Source of the DNA: Pseudomonadota bacterium | Lineage (GTDB): Bacteria > Pseudomonadota > Alphaproteobacteria > Acetobacterales > Acetobacteraceae | Reading direction: 5' to 3' | Assembly: GCA_021805565.1 (NCBI GenBank) | Contig: JAJZFA010000013.1 | Span: 124,001 to 188,000, forward strand | Length of the DNA stretch: 64,000 nucleotides | In this document: one piece after another, positions 1 through 8,587 of the stretch | Numbering within the stretch: the stretch's first letter is position 1 | Layout of the letters: every line of letters begins with the position of its first letter | Position numbers and translations under genes: made by a program | Notes under the pieces: model-generated | What the model was told of the DNA's origin: nothing | Seen by the model: the letters and a program-made list of their open reading frames with translations, nothing else | Database searches by the model: none

Positions 1-77
1 CCGACTTCAATGAGGCTGAACTGGCGGCCAGACAATCGGCGGCACTGGTGCAAGCCGGCGTGCCAGTGGCCAGTTAG
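1..77 (+). CDS. C-terminal end of an unidentified protein (partial)
   Basis: An open frame enters from the left edge and ends at TAG (75-77). The last 24 residues (start DFNEAELAARQ, end VQAGVPVAS) are alanine-rich and could be a helix. Too little is present to name a family. A degenerate copy of the dispersed palindrome begins two bases after the stop, as it does behind other genes in this window, which supports this being a true gene end. Confidence 0.5.
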   Translation, partial: DFNEAELAARQSAALVQAGVPVAS

Positions 78-78
78 C

Positions 79-190
79 GCAGCATCGCCGATCGGTGCGG
101 TAGCGCCACACCGATAAAGCTACTCTTCCAATCGCAACCCGAGGATATGCCTTTCACGGCGGTCTGAAGCGTCAACTGCCGGACAAGCCG
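79..190 (+). repeat. Degenerate copy of dispersed palindromic element, modules A and B
   Basis: Positions 79-125 align by eye with the better copies at 3886, 10541 and 12773: a left arm like GCAGCATCGGC, a central GCGTCAGCAC-like stretch and a right arm ending CCGATAAAGCTAC. Downstream, CTGAAGCGTCAACTGCCGG followed by ACAAGC (164-188) resembles the second module seen at 10670-10714. Divergence suggests an old copy. It probably forms an RNA hairpin behind the upstream gene. Confidence 0.5.
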
Positions 191-228
191 CGGGGACCGG
201 TTATTTTGCGTTCTTAACCCGCCGGCAA

Positions 229-450
229 TCAGCTGGTGTCGCCCCACTGTTCCGGCATCAATCCGTTGTTAAGAGTACCGTCGGGTTTCACCATTCCGGG
301 CGTCAGCGAATCGGGAGTCGCGCCTTCATCGTTCAGGCGCTGCTGCAGGGTTTGCGGAGGCGGCGGCGAACACGCTGAAATCGCGATGCCCGCAAGGCCC
401 AAAACCACGATGGAAGCCGCCATGGGACGGAATCTTATGCTAACGGCCAC
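229..450 (-). CDS. Small predicted lipoprotein
   Basis: A 73-residue protein with an N-terminal hydrophobic segment ending in a lipobox (AISAC), then a Pro-rich stretch and a hydrophilic tail; it would be exported and lipid-anchored at the conserved Cys. I place the start at GTG 450, because AAGGAGG lies 7 bases upstream of it, whereas the in-frame ATG at 480 has no ribosome site. Family not recognised; alphaproteobacteria carry many such short lipoproteins. No partner gene is visible: the next gene, recQ, is divergent. Confidence 0.7.
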   Translation of the reverse strand: MAVSIRFRPMAASIVVLGLAGIAISACSPPPPQTLQQRLNDEGATPDSLTPGMVKPDGTLNNGLMPEQWGDTS

Positions 451-882
451 GGCTGGGCCTCCTTGATGTCTGACTGACATATATAGACTGGATCCGGGTT
501 GGCGAGAGCGCCCGCGATTATGAAGTTTTCATTGCACTGCCGATGCACCGGCGCGGCCTCGTCGTCGGCGGTGGGTCTGCTTGCAGCGACCGCTCCGGAT
601 TGCCGTGCTGAATAAATCCTTGGCCGATTTCTTGAGCTTAAACCTGTATCGCCGATCCGACATGCGCATGGCAGAGACTGCCCCTTGCCGCCGCCATTGC
701 CGCCAACAGCATCCGCGCCATCGACCTGTTGCCTCGTTTGCCGGGCATCCGCCGATTGGCGAACCCGGTCCAGTCAATCGCCTTGCCCCAGGTTCGGTAC
801 GGCTTTAGGTGAACTGGCGTGTTCCGGTGACAAGACCGAGTCGGTCATCGGGATCGGCACGTGAAACCGAGAGCAGATACGC
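451..882. other. Intergenic region between the lipoprotein gene and recQ
   Basis: About 430 bases between divergent genes. It must contain both promoters, but I see no clear sigma-70 boxes, terminator hairpin or conserved small gene. Several frames are open through it, as expected from high GC, but none has a ribosome site plus plausible composition. Confidence 0.4.
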
Positions 883-2742
883 ATGTTCGCCGAAGCCGTT
901 CTCAGCGATCCCGCCCAGGTCCTGCGCCAGGTGTTCGGCTTTTCCGGCTTTCGCGGACAGCAGGAACCGGCGGTCCGCCACATGGTCGCCGGCGGCGACG
1001 CCCTGGTGCTGATGCCGACGGGCGGTGGCAAGAGCATGTGCTATCAGGTCCCTGCACTGGTCCGCCGCGGCACCGCCGTGATTGTGTCGCCGCTGATCGC
1101 GCTGATGGACGATCAGGTGGCCGCATTGCGCCAGGTCGGGGTGAACGCCGGCGCACTGCACTCCGAAATCGATCCGTCCGAGGCGCGGACCATCGCCCGC
1201 GACCTGAACGATGGCCAACTGGACCTGCTGTACGTCTCCCCCGAACGGCTGCTGAGCAACGGCACGATGGACCGGCTGTCGCGGCTGCACCTGGCGTTGT
1301 TCGCGGTGGACGAAGCCCATTGCGTGTCCGCCTGGGGACACGAGTTCCGCCCGGAATACCGGGAACTGGCGCGTATCCCCGACATGTTTCCCGGCGTGCC
1401 GCGTATTGCCCTGACCGCGACCGCCGATCCGCGTACGCAACAGGATATTCTCAGCGCGTTGCGCATGGACACGGCGCGGGTCTTCGTTTCCAGCTTTCAC
1501 CGGCCCAACCTGCGCCTGTCCGCCGCGCCCAAAGCCGGCGAAACCGCGCAACTGTTCGACTTCCTGCGGCGTCATAAAGGCGAATGCGGCATCGTTTATT
1601 GCGGCAGCCGGAACAAGACCGAGCGCATGGCGGCGAAACTGACCGAGAAGGGGTTTCCCGCGCTGCCGTTTCATGCCGGACTCGATCCGTTGCACAAGCG
1701 CGAATCGTTGATGCGCTTCCGGTCGGGCGAACCGCTGGTTGTGGTGGCGACCATCGCGTTCGGGATGGGAATCGACCGGCCGGATGTGCGCTTCGTCGTG
1801 CATCTGGACATGCCGGACAGTCCCGAAGCGTATTACCAGCAGATCGGCCGCGCCGGCCGCGATGGCGATCCGGCCGACACGCTGTTGCTGTACGGTGGCC
1901 AGGATGTCGCCCAGGCCCGTCACTGGCTGACCCAGTCGTCGGCGCCGGATGCCCGCAAACGCACGATGCGGACCAAGCTCGAAGAAATGGTCGCGTTGAC
2001 CGAGGCGGTGACCTGCCGCACCACGTCGTTACTGAAATGTTTCGGCGAGGCGCTGGACGCGCCATGCGGCCACTGCGACAATTGCGAGGAACCGCCGGTC
2101 ACCGCCGATGCCACGACCGAGGCACGCATGGTGCTGTCGGCGGTCTATCGCACCGATCAGATATTCGGCGCCGCGCACATCGTCGCGGTCTTGCGCGGCG
2201 AGCGCACCGACGGCGTGATGCGCCACAACCACGATAAGCTGCGCACGTTCGGCGTCGGGGAAAAACATGCTGCCCCATACTGGCGCGGCCTGATCCGGCA
2301 GTTGATCGCGTTGCGGGCGCTGGACGTCGATACAGAAGGCCATGGCGGGCTGTTCCTGGTCGAGGAGGAAGCCCGCCCCATTCTGCGCGGCGAGGTGACG
2401 GTGATGCTGCGGCAGGATCGCCCGCGCCCCGGCCGCACCGAACGACCGGAACGGGCGCGAACCGCGGTCGCCAATCCGGCGGCGGGCGGCGGCCACGCGG
2501 ATGCGGCGCTTTACGAAGTGCTGCGGCTGTGGCGGCTGGCCGAGGCAAAGGGCCAGTCGATCCCGCCCTATGTGATCTTCCACGATTCGGTACTGCGGGA
2601 GATCGCGGCGCTGCGGCCCGCCACCCTGGACGAACTGGCCCAGATCAAAGGCGTCGGCGCGTCCAAGCTGGAGCGCTACGGGCGGCATGTGCTGGGTGTG
2701 TTGACCGCTCGGATTCCCGATGGACTGGCGAAGCGGGCCTGA
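883..2742 (+). CDS. recQ: ATP-dependent DNA helicase RecQ
   Basis: 619 residues, normal RecQ length. It unwinds DNA 3'-5' in recombination and stalled-fork repair. Visible motifs: Walker A TGGGKS (46-51), DEAH box (143-146) followed by the RecQ-specific CVSAWGHEFRPEY, SAT-like LTATAD, motif VI QQIGRAGRDG, a zinc-binding region with Cys spaced as in CFGEAL...CGHCDNC, a winged-helix region, and a C-terminal HRDC domain (about 545-610) with the helix-hairpin GVGASKLERYG. Starts at ATG 883; a small conserved-looking gene follows 64 bases after the stop. Confidence 0.97.
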   Translation: MFAEAVLSDPAQVLRQVFGFSGFRGQQEPAVRHMVAGGDALVLMPTGGGKSMCYQVPALVRRGTAVIVSPLIALMDDQVAALRQVGVNAGALHSEIDPSEARTIARDLNDGQLDLLYVSPERLLSNGTMDRLSRLHLALFAVDEAHCVSAWGHEFRPEYRELARIPDMFPGVPRIALTATADPRTQQDILSALRMDTARVFVSSFHRPNLRLSAAPKAGETAQLFDFLRRHKGECGIVYCGSRNKTERMAAKLTEKGFPALPFHAGLDPLHKRESLMRFRSGEPLVVVATIAFGMGIDRPDVRFVVHLDMPDSPEAYYQQIGRAGRDGDPADTLLLYGGQDVAQARHWLTQSSAPDARKRTMRTKLEEMVALTEAVTCRTTSLLKCFGEALDAPCGHCDNCEEPPVTADATTEARMVLSAVYRTDQIFGAAHIVAVLRGERTDGVMRHNHDKLRTFGVGEKHAAPYWRGLIRQLIALRALDVDTEGHGGLFLVEEEARPILRGEVTVMLRQDRPRPGRTERPERARTAVANPAAGGGHADAALYEVLRLWRLAEAKGQSIPPYVIFHDSVLREIAALRPATLDELAQIKGVGASKLERYGRHVLGVLTARIPDGLAKRA

Positions 2743-2806
2743 TCCTCTTACCGAAGATCGCATCCTGGCGTATCATGGCGTCCACCAGCAAACAAAAGGC
2801 AGTCCC

Positions 2807-3259
2807 ATGTTTTCGGCCGGCCAAACGGTCTATCACCGGACTCGGAACCACAGCGGCAAGGTGCTGGAAAGCGATTCCGCCACCACATACCTTGTTCAGG
2901 CAAATGGCGTGGAATGCGATTTTCCCACCGCCGACCTGACCGCCACGGCGCCGCCGGTCAAAGCCGGACCGGCGCCGCTTTCCCCCGTTCCCTCGCGGGT
3001 GTTGACCGCCGCCGATATCGGGCCGGAACACCAAAAGGTTCTGGCGATCGTGCCGCAACGAACGTTGCAGGCAGTGGCCCTGCTGCATGACCGAAACCCC
3101 AAGGCCGGCCGTTTCAGTGCGCTGGATACGGCCCGGAAGCTGAACTACATCGCCGAGGTCACGGCGGTGCCGTACCGCACGATGAAGGAATTCAGCGATC
3201 GTCCCGGCGAACTGGGGCTGATGATGGGGCGTGGACTCGCCATCGGGGCCGGTCGGTGA
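2807..3259 (+). CDS. Hypothetical protein, about 150 residues
   Basis: The N-terminal part (MFSAGQTVYHRTRNHSGKVL) reads like a small beta-barrel of KOW/SH3 type: it binds nothing identifiable but has the pattern hydrophobic-turn-GKV. A Pro/Ala linker follows (about 45-60), then a helical C-terminal half (QAVALLHDRNPKAGRFSALD...). No catalytic motif is seen. The ATG at 2807 fits the start of the folded region; longer upstream frames overlap recQ. The stop overlaps the next start as GTGA (3256-3259), so the two are probably co-translated. Confidence 0.7.
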   Translation: MFSAGQTVYHRTRNHSGKVLESDSATTYLVQANGVECDFPTADLTATAPPVKAGPAPLSPVPSRVLTAADIGPEHQKVLAIVPQRTLQAVALLHDRNPKAGRFSALDTARKLNYIAEVTAVPYRTMKEFSDRPGELGLMMGRGLAIGAGR

Positions 3260-3885
3260 CCGCCCAGCGCACCGTCGTGGTTTATACCGATTATAAAAGT
3301 CCGTACGCCTATCTGGCCAACGACCCCGCGTATGAACTGGAACGCGATTGCGACGTGCGGCTGGACTGGCGGCCGTATATTCTGGACGTCCCTAGCTACC
3401 TCGGATCCGCCCGCCTGGATGCCTCGGGCGCGGTCGCGGAGGAAAACCGCAACGCCCACCAATGGCGCCGCGTGCGCTACAGTTACATGGACTGCCGCCG
3501 TCAGGCCGCCAGGCGCGGACTGACGATCCGGGGAACGCAAAAAATCTGGGATTCAACGCTGGCCGCCGCCGGCATGCTGTTCGCGCAACGCGCCGGCGAC
3601 GCTGTCTTCCGCCGGTACCACGACGGGGTGTTCGCCCGGTTTTGGCAACGCGCGCTGGACATCGAAAATCCCGGTGCCATCGCGTTGGTGCTGTCCGAAG
3701 CCGGCGCGGACGGCGCACGGTTTAACGCCCAGGCCGCGGCGCTGGGTGCGGAGGTTGCCGCGATCAGCCGATCGGCCGAGGCAGATGGCATATTCGGCGT
3801 GCCGACGTTCGTGCTGGACGGGGAAATATACTGGGGCCGGGAGCATCTACCGGATATCCGCGAGCGGCTGAAAATCGCGGGTTAG
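3256..3885 (+). CDS. DsbA-family protein, 2-hydroxychromene-2-carboxylate isomerase-like
   Basis: 209 residues. The N-terminal TDYKSPYAYLAN and the C-terminal block GIFGVPTFVLDGEIYWGREH are typical of the DSBA-like thioredoxin fold branch that includes 2-hydroxychromene-2-carboxylate isomerase (naphthalene pathway) and kappa-class GST. There is no CxxC; SPY occupies the active-site turn as in the isomerases, so a glutathione-dependent isomerase or transferase is more likely than a disulfide oxidase. Cytoplasmic, no signal peptide. GTG start overlaps the preceding stop. No aromatic-degradation genes sit nearby, so the substrate is open. Confidence 0.85.
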   Translation: MTAQRTVVVYTDYKSPYAYLANDPAYELERDCDVRLDWRPYILDVPSYLGSARLDASGAVAEENRNAHQWRRVRYSYMDCRRQAARRGLTIRGTQKIWDSTLAAAGMLFAQRAGDAVFRRYHDGVFARFWQRALDIENPGAIALVLSEAGADGARFNAQAAALGAEVAAISRSAEADGIFGVPTFVLDGEIYWGREHLPDIRERLKIAG

Positions 3886-3992
3886 GGCTGCCTCGGCAAT
3901 AAGTGCGTCGGCACGCCGAAAAAGCTGCCCGCGCAAACAATGGCTTCGGACTTGTTCGACACCGCAACCCCGAGCGATACGTGTCGAACAAG
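3886..3992 (+). repeat. Dispersed palindromic element, modules A and B
   Basis: Module A (3886-3930): GGGCTGCCTCGGC pairs with GCCGAAAAAGCTGCCC across a GTGCGTCGGCAC-like loop. Module B: perfect 12-bp inverted repeat CTTGTTCGACAC (3951-3962) and GTGTCGAACAAG (3981-3992). It begins at the stop of the preceding gene and could serve as a transcript end. The rest of the gap to 4150 shows nothing further. Confidence 0.75.
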
Positions 3993-4150
3993 CCCTTAAT
4001 GAGCGCCAGAAAGCGCTTCGGACCGCCGCACAGGCGCGGACGGCAATTTTCGATACAGCCCCAAAGGCTCAGGTGCTGGACCGAATGAGCGGCCGGGTAT
4101 GAGGAAGGCCGGTGCCTGGCCGACTTGTCTGCTTTCAGGCGGCAGTACGT

Positions 4151-4573
4151 TTATGGCTCCGACGGATGGGCAGGTGGCATTTTCTGGAATGCCGGTAAAT
4201 CCGGGGGGATCGCGTGCCAGGGCGGCGCGGAGGAAACGTAAATGTGCATCCGGGGTCCTAAGTCCTGCGTATCGTCGAACGCGCCGGCCTTGATTGTCAT
4301 GAAGGGTGCGTGCCGCGGGATACTCCACAGCGGCGTCCCGCATTCCGGGCAGAAGGCGCGGGCGACATCGTCGCCGCTGTCGCCCTTCGTCTGATACAAC
4401 TTCGGCTCGCCCTGCGTGACCGCCAGCACACCCTTGGGGACCAGAGCAACATAGTTCGGCCCGCCCCCGGCCATTTTCTGGCAATCCGAACAGTGACAAG
4501 CCCCTGTTCCTAGCAACTCACCCGTAATGCAAAAGCGAATGGCCCCGCAGGCGCATCCTCCGGTTCGTTCCAT
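4151..4573 (-). CDS. GFA-family protein (glutathione-dependent formaldehyde-activating fold)
   Basis: 140 residues with the zinc-binding pattern of the GFA/CENP-V family: CAC (7-9), CHCSDCQ (26-32) and a later CPEC. The family type member (Gfa) was proposed to promote S-hydroxymethylglutathione formation; most homologues are uncharacterised. Start taken at ATG 4573, beginning MERTGGCACG. Divergent from the WYL regulator, sharing an 89-base intergenic region, so regulation by that neighbour is possible. Confidence 0.88.
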   Translation of the reverse strand: MERTGGCACGAIRFCITGELLGTGACHCSDCQKMAGGGPNYVALVPKGVLAVTQGEPKLYQTKGDSGDDVARAFCPECGTPLWSIPRHAPFMTIKAGAFDDTQDLGPRMHIYVSSAPPWHAIPPDLPAFQKMPPAHPSEP

Positions 4574-4662
4574 ACGATATCTCCTGGTTAATCGACGCCC
4601 GCAGCTTGCCACGGGGCTGCTGCCACCGGTATGGCAGCAATCTGGTAGTAGAAGCGACGGTC

Positions 4663-5418
4663 ATGCGGCGCACTGAAAGACTTTTCAGCATCATCCAGAT
4701 ACTGCGCGGCGCGCGGCGACCGCTGACCGGACGCGAAATAGCCTCGGAGTTGGAGATATCGCTGCGCACGCTGTACCGCGATATCGCCGAACTGGCCGCT
4801 CAGCGGGTGCCGGTGCGGGGCGAGGCGGGCACAGGCTATGTGCTCGACAAGGGCTATGACCTGCCGCCGCTGATGCTGACGGCGGACGAACTGGAGGCAG
4901 CCGTTCTCGGCGCGGCATGGGTGGCGATGCGCGGCGACGCACATCTTGCCAAAGGCGCGCGCGATCTGATTTCCAAGTTGACGGCGATACTCCCGGCGGA
5001 CCTGCGGCCTATCCTGCTTGACGCCGCGCTCAAGCCGATTTCCTTCGCCAACCCGCCGGTTGACCGCTTCGATAGCGCGACCTTGCGCCACGCGATCCGG
5101 CGCCGGCACAAGATCGCCATCGACTATGCCGACGCGCAAGGCGCCCAGACCACGCGCGTGATCTGGCCGATTTTCATCGGCTATATGGAATCGGTGCGCA
5201 TCATCGTTGCCTGGTGCGAGCAACGGCGGGACTTCCGGCATTTCCGCACAGACCGCGTCCAACGGATGACAGCCATCGGCGACCGCTATCCAGAACCACG
5301 CCAGCAGTTACTAAAGGACTGGAAAGCCCAGCTTGACCGAACCAAACCCGAACTCTTGCATTTCCCAGGCCCGCCACCCTTGGCGCGGCCGGGCAAAAGG
5401 CCGATAATCGCCGCATGA
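4663..5418 (+). CDS. YafY-type HTH/WYL-domain transcriptional regulator
   Basis: 251 residues. N-terminal HTH_11 domain (about 1-60: ERLFSIIQILRGARRPLTG, then SLRTLYRDIAEL as recognition helix) and a WYL domain beginning near residue 135 (IDYADAQGAQTTRVIWPIFI). WYL proteins bind ligands or nucleic acid and usually control neighbouring genes; the divergent GFA gene is the obvious target. I use ATG 4663; upstream TTG alternatives would extend into the shared promoter. The stop overlaps the bolA start as ATGA. Confidence 0.9.
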   Translation: MRRTERLFSIIQILRGARRPLTGREIASELEISLRTLYRDIAELAAQRVPVRGEAGTGYVLDKGYDLPPLMLTADELEAAVLGAAWVAMRGDAHLAKGARDLISKLTAILPADLRPILLDAALKPISFANPPVDRFDSATLRHAIRRRHKIAIDYADAQGAQTTRVIWPIFIGYMESVRIIVAWCEQRRDFRHFRTDRVQRMTAIGDRYPEPRQQLLKDWKAQLDRTKPELLHFPGPPPLARPGKRPIIAA

Positions 5419-5726
5419 CAAACCAACTCACCCGCGCCGATCGGCTGCACGCCATTCTTTCCGAGGCGTTCACGCCCGAGCTGCTGACGGTGCAGGATGA
5501 CAGCGCCCGCCACGCCGGCCATTCCGGTGCACAGCCGGGCGGACAAACCCATTTCAACGTGCTGATGGTCAGCGCCGCCTTTCACGGCGTCGGCCGGGTC
5601 GCCCGATCGCGCGCCGTCCACACCGCCCTGGAGGCGGAATTTGGACCAGCCGAGCAGGGGGGCATGCACGCTTTGGCGTTGACCTTGCGCACCCCTCAAG
5701 AACACGCGGCCCGCACCGACGGCTAG
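5415..5726 (+). CDS. BolA-family protein
   Basis: 103 residues with the BolA core: LLTVQDDSARHAGHSGAQPG, then THFNVLMVSAAFHGVGRVARSR and a C-terminal MHALALTLRTP. BolA proteins pair with monothiol glutaredoxins to handle [2Fe-2S] clusters, or act as small regulators. The HFxV/I and FxG..RV elements are intact. Overlaps the WYL regulator by four bases, which is unusual for bolA; usually it lies near grxD or a Trp-repeat gene. Confidence 0.93.
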   Translation: MTNQLTRADRLHAILSEAFTPELLTVQDDSARHAGHSGAQPGGQTHFNVLMVSAAFHGVGRVARSRAVHTALEAEFGPAEQGGMHALALTLRTPQEHAARTDG

Positions 5727-5796
5727 CGCCCAAAATCGCTTCTATCGGCCATCAAGAGTATTTTCTTCTCCCATGGAACCGGCTAAGCCTGACTGA

Positions 5797-5809
5797 CAGA
5801 AAAATTCTG
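5797..5809. promoter_or_regulatory. Short inverted repeat upstream of the Lrp/AsnC gene, candidate operator
   Basis: CAGAA-AAA-TTCTG, a perfect 5-bp inverted repeat with an A3 centre, lies 35 bases before the regulator start. Lrp/AsnC proteins are commonly autoregulated through AT-centred dyads like this. Inference only. Confidence 0.35.
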
Positions 5810-5843
5810 CCAACGGGTTCGCTTGAGAGAAGGACTACCCACA

Positions 5844-6308
5844 ATGTCCGCCGACAAAGACATCGATCGCCTGGATCGCGAAATCCTCCGGCTGATCTCG
5901 GCCGATGCCTCGCTGTCGCTGGCCGATATCGCGGCGAAAGTCGGTCTGACCCCGACGCCCTGCTGGAAACGCATCCGCCGGATGGAGCAGGACGGCATTA
6001 TCCGTCGGCGGGTCGCCGTGCTGGATGCCGACAAGATCGGCCTGCCCGTTTCCGTCTTCGTCGCCATCGAAACAGCCGATCATTCCGCCGACTGGCTCGG
6101 CCGATTTGCCAAGGTGATCGAGGATACGCCGGAAATCGTCGATGCGTGGCGCATGAGCGGCGATGTCGATTACCTGCTGCACGTCGTGGTCGCCGATATC
6201 GCGTCTTATGACCGGTTCTACCGCAAACTGATCGCCGCGGTCCCGCTGCGCAACGTCAGCAGCCGGTTCAGCATGGAGCGGATGAAGGACGCCCCGCTGC
6301 CGGTGTAG
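5844..6308 (+). CDS. Lrp/AsnC family transcriptional regulator
   Basis: 154 residues: N-terminal AsnC-type HTH (DREILRLISADASLSLADIA, then VGLTPTPCWKRIRRMEQDGII) and a C-terminal RAM/ligand domain (AFVxxE-like core, DVDYLLHVVVADIASYDRFYR). Such proteins sense amino acids as octamers and control amino-acid metabolism or export. ATG 5844 is preceded by AAGGA at good spacing; an upstream TTG adds only seven residues. Stands alone; target unknown. Confidence 0.93.
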   Translation: MSADKDIDRLDREILRLISADASLSLADIAAKVGLTPTPCWKRIRRMEQDGIIRRRVAVLDADKIGLPVSVFVAIETADHSADWLGRFAKVIEDTPEIVDAWRMSGDVDYLLHVVVADIASYDRFYRKLIAAVPLRNVSSRFSMERMKDAPLPV

Positions 6309-6310
6309 GC

Positions 6311-6372
6311 CAACCGATCATGGCGGTACCCGGCGCCGGCACGCCGTTAAAGCTGTCGGTTAGAACAAGCTC
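6311..6372 (+). repeat. Probable decayed copy of the dispersed palindrome
   Basis: GGCACGCCGTTAAAGCTGTCGG and then GAACAAGC recall the right arm of module A and the outer bases of module B, but pairing is poor. It occupies the whole 60-base gap between convergent genes. Confidence 0.3.
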
Positions 6373-7143
6373 CTAACGCCGGGCCTCGCCGATCGGGGGC
6401 AGCTCGTCCGTCATCCCCGCCAGCACCTCGGCCACATGGCGCACATGCACGGCGGATCCCTCGCGCTGCAAACGCCCGGCGATGTTCAGCAGGCAGCCCA
6501 AATCGCCCGCCAAAACCGTTCCAGCCCCCGTGGCCGCGATGTCCGTGGCCTTATCTGACACCATCCGAACCGAGATATCCGGGTATTTCACACAAAACGT
6601 CCCGCCGAAACCGCAGCAGATTTCCGGTTCGGTCATTTCCGTCACCGTCACCCCCGCCGCCGCCAGCAGGGTGCGTGGCTGCTGCTTGATACCCAGTTCG
6701 CGCAGTCCCGAACAACTGTCGTGATAGGTAACCGCCCCGGCGAACGGTGCGGTGCCGGTGTCGGTGACCCCCATGACGTCGGTCAGAAAACTGACCAGTT
6801 CATAGACACGGGATGCCATGGCATCGGCCACCGCCCGCAGGTTCGGATCGTCGTCGAACAAATGCGGCAAATGATGCTTCAGCATGCCCGCGCACGACCC
6901 GGACGGCGCGACAATGTAGTCATAGCCCCGGAACGCCTCGATCAGTCCCGCCGATAGATCGCGCGCGGTTTGCCGGTCGCCGGAATTATAGGCCGGCTGG
7001 CCGCAACAGGTTTGCGCGCGCGGAACCTCCACCTGGCATCCGGCACGCTCCAGCAGTGCGATCGCGGCAAAGCCGACGGACGGCCGGTGTAGATCGACCA
7101 GGCAGGTCACAAACAGGCCTACCCTGGGTTTCCTCGCGCTCAT
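6373..7143 (-). CDS. LldE/LutA-type (Fe-S)-binding oxidoreductase subunit
   Basis: 256 residues with two cysteine-rich CCG domains: TCCGQPAYNSGD (CCG 46-48) and EICCGFGGTFCVKYPDIS near residue 175, as in LutA/LldE of L-lactate oxidation and the GlpC/heterodisulfide-reductase superfamily. These proteins pass electrons from a flavin or Fe-S partner to quinone. The usual partners lutB and lutC are not adjacent; a lactate permease is 43 kb away. It sits 23 bases behind the Tim44-domain gene, so the two may be co-transcribed. Confidence 0.88.
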   Translation of the reverse strand: MSARKPRVGLFVTCLVDLHRPSVGFAAIALLERAGCQVEVPRAQTCCGQPAYNSGDRQTARDLSAGLIEAFRGYDYIVAPSGSCAGMLKHHLPHLFDDDPNLRAVADAMASRVYELVSFLTDVMGVTDTGTAPFAGAVTYHDSCSGLRELGIKQQPRTLLAAAGVTVTEMTEPEICCGFGGTFCVKYPDISVRMVSDKATDIAATGAGTVLAGDLGCLLNIAGRLQREGSAVHVRHVAEVLAGMTDELPPIGEARR

Positions 7144-7166
7144 ACGCTACCCCTTGCTTGCCGCAA

Positions 7167-7838
7167 TCAGCCGCTACGCGCAGCGGTCAGCCGCCAGGTT
7201 GGATCCTGCTGCGACAAATCCCGCTCGAACGTCCAGATATCGGTGATTTCCGTGACCGCATCCGCACCCGATAATGGCCGGCCGTTGTTATCATGGGAAT
7301 AGCTTATCTGATCCGATACGATTTTTACGGTCACCGATGCTGTACTTCCCTTCAGCGTCGCGGTGTCGATGGCGAGATGCTGCACGGATTTGATCTCGCT
7401 GACCTGGGTTTCGCCGGCTTTTTCCCGGGCGGCGATCGCCTGCTCGAACGCGTTGTAGGTGTCATCCGACAACAGGGCACGCAGGCCGACCCGGTCGCCG
7501 GCCGCGAACGCGGCGACGATCATGCGGAATGCCCGGACCGCGCCGGCCAGGAATCGCGCCGGGTCGAACGTCCGGTCCAGCGCATGCATCTGTTCCAGCG
7601 CCTGACCGGCGGGCGAAACCGGATCCGGCACGGTCTGCGCCACCGGCGCCATGGGCGGCTCTGCCTTGGCCTCGATAACGGGGCCCGCGACGGGCCGAAC
7701 CGGTGCCGTTTGCACAGGGGGCGCTGGACGCTCGAATCCTGTCCGTTTGCCCAGAATGCTCCGCAGCCGCAGAACAAGAAATGCCGCGATCATCCCAAAC
7801 AGGACCAGATCGATTGGAAAACCGCCACTCGCACCCAT
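7167..7838 (-). CDS. Tim44-like domain protein
   Basis: 223 residues: a single N-terminal membrane segment (IDLVLFGMIAAFLVLRLRSI), a Pro/Ala-rich linker, and a C-terminal Tim44-like NTF2 fold (about 100-223; FLAGAVRAFRMIVAAFAAGD... DIWTFERD...WRLTA). Bacterial homologues are inner-membrane proteins of unsettled role and in alphaproteobacteria commonly lie close to secB, as here (secB 0.9 kb away, other strand). Start at ATG 7838, with GGAG spaced correctly before it. Confidence 0.88.
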   Translation of the reverse strand: MGASGGFPIDLVLFGMIAAFLVLRLRSILGKRTGFERPAPPVQTAPVRPVAGPVIEAKAEPPMAPVAQTVPDPVSPAGQALEQMHALDRTFDPARFLAGAVRAFRMIVAAFAAGDRVGLRALLSDDTYNAFEQAIAAREKAGETQVSEIKSVQHLAIDTATLKGSTASVTVKIVSDQISYSHDNNGRPLSGADAVTEITDIWTFERDLSQQDPTWRLTAARSG

Positions 7839-7949
7839 ACCGGATACTCCTTCACAGCCAACAGATAGGCGCGCCTCCGGGTGATGACAAACGAAACCCG
7901 GACGAATTCCGCGATTGCCCGCCGCCGCCGGTCCCGGTATGCCCAGCCC

Positions 7950-8504
7950 ATGATCTTGCTGCGCCACGGACAAAGCGAATTCAACCTGCATTTCAGCGCC
8001 ACTCGCCGCGACCCTGGCATCGCCGATCCGAAGCTGACCCCGTTGGGTCATGCCCAGGCGGAAGACGCCGCCCGACAGTTGACGCACCAGGAACTCCGGC
8101 GGATCGTCGTGTCGCCGTACACGCGGGCGCTGCAAACCGCCCGCCCCATCGCCGCCGCGCTGGGACTGCCGGTTGTCATCGACCCGATCGTGCGCGAACG
8201 CTTTGCGTATGCCTGCGACATCGGCTCGCCCCGGCACGACCTGGAGCGCGACTGGCCGGAACACGATTTTTCCGGCGTCGAGACCAACTGGTGGCCGGCC
8301 CGAGAAGAAACCGAATCGTCCATCGTCGATCGCGCCGCACGCTTCCGCACAGCGCTGGCAGGCCAGTCGGACTGGGCGCACACGCTGGTCGTCAGCCATT
8401 GGGGGTTTATCCTGAGCATGACCGGACATAGCGTGGCGAATGGCCAGTGGCTGCGCTGCGATCCGCGCGAACCCGCCCCCGAACACCTGGTTTGGCAGGC
8501 CTGA
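7950..8504 (+). CDS. Histidine phosphatase superfamily protein (phosphoglycerate-mutase fold)
   Basis: 184 residues. The RHG signature (LLRHGQSEFN, phospho-acceptor His 6), an Arg in SPYTRALQTA and a second catalytic His in VVSHWGFIL are present. Substrate not predictable; members dephosphorylate sugars, nucleotides or proteins. I start at ATG 7950 directly before the RHG strand; in-frame ATG codons at 7881/7884 would add a basic 23-residue leader and cannot be excluded. Divergent from the Tim44-domain gene. Confidence 0.85.
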   Translation: MILLRHGQSEFNLHFSATRRDPGIADPKLTPLGHAQAEDAARQLTHQELRRIVVSPYTRALQTARPIAAALGLPVVIDPIVRERFAYACDIGSPRHDLERDWPEHDFSGVETNWWPAREETESSIVDRAARFRTALAGQSDWAHTLVVSHWGFILSMTGHSVANGQWLRCDPREPAPEHLVWQA

Positions 8505-8587
8505 TCCGCCGGTTCCTCCTTGGAGCATGTCAGCCACTCAGCGCCCGGAGTTGCGGCGGCGGTCGTGGCCTGGGCTTTTGTTCGCGC

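Noticed and set aside
805-1923. Long open frame antisense to recQ (and similar ones antisense to ccmF, gltX, mutS, glnD and lctP)
   Set aside because: They mirror codon structure of the sense genes in GC-rich DNA, are full of His/Gln/Arg, and have no family motifs or ribosome sites.
6373-7143. Part of a lutABC lactate-oxidation operon
   Set aside because: No lutB or lutC neighbour; the adjacent gene encodes a Tim44-domain protein. Only the subunit family is claimed.
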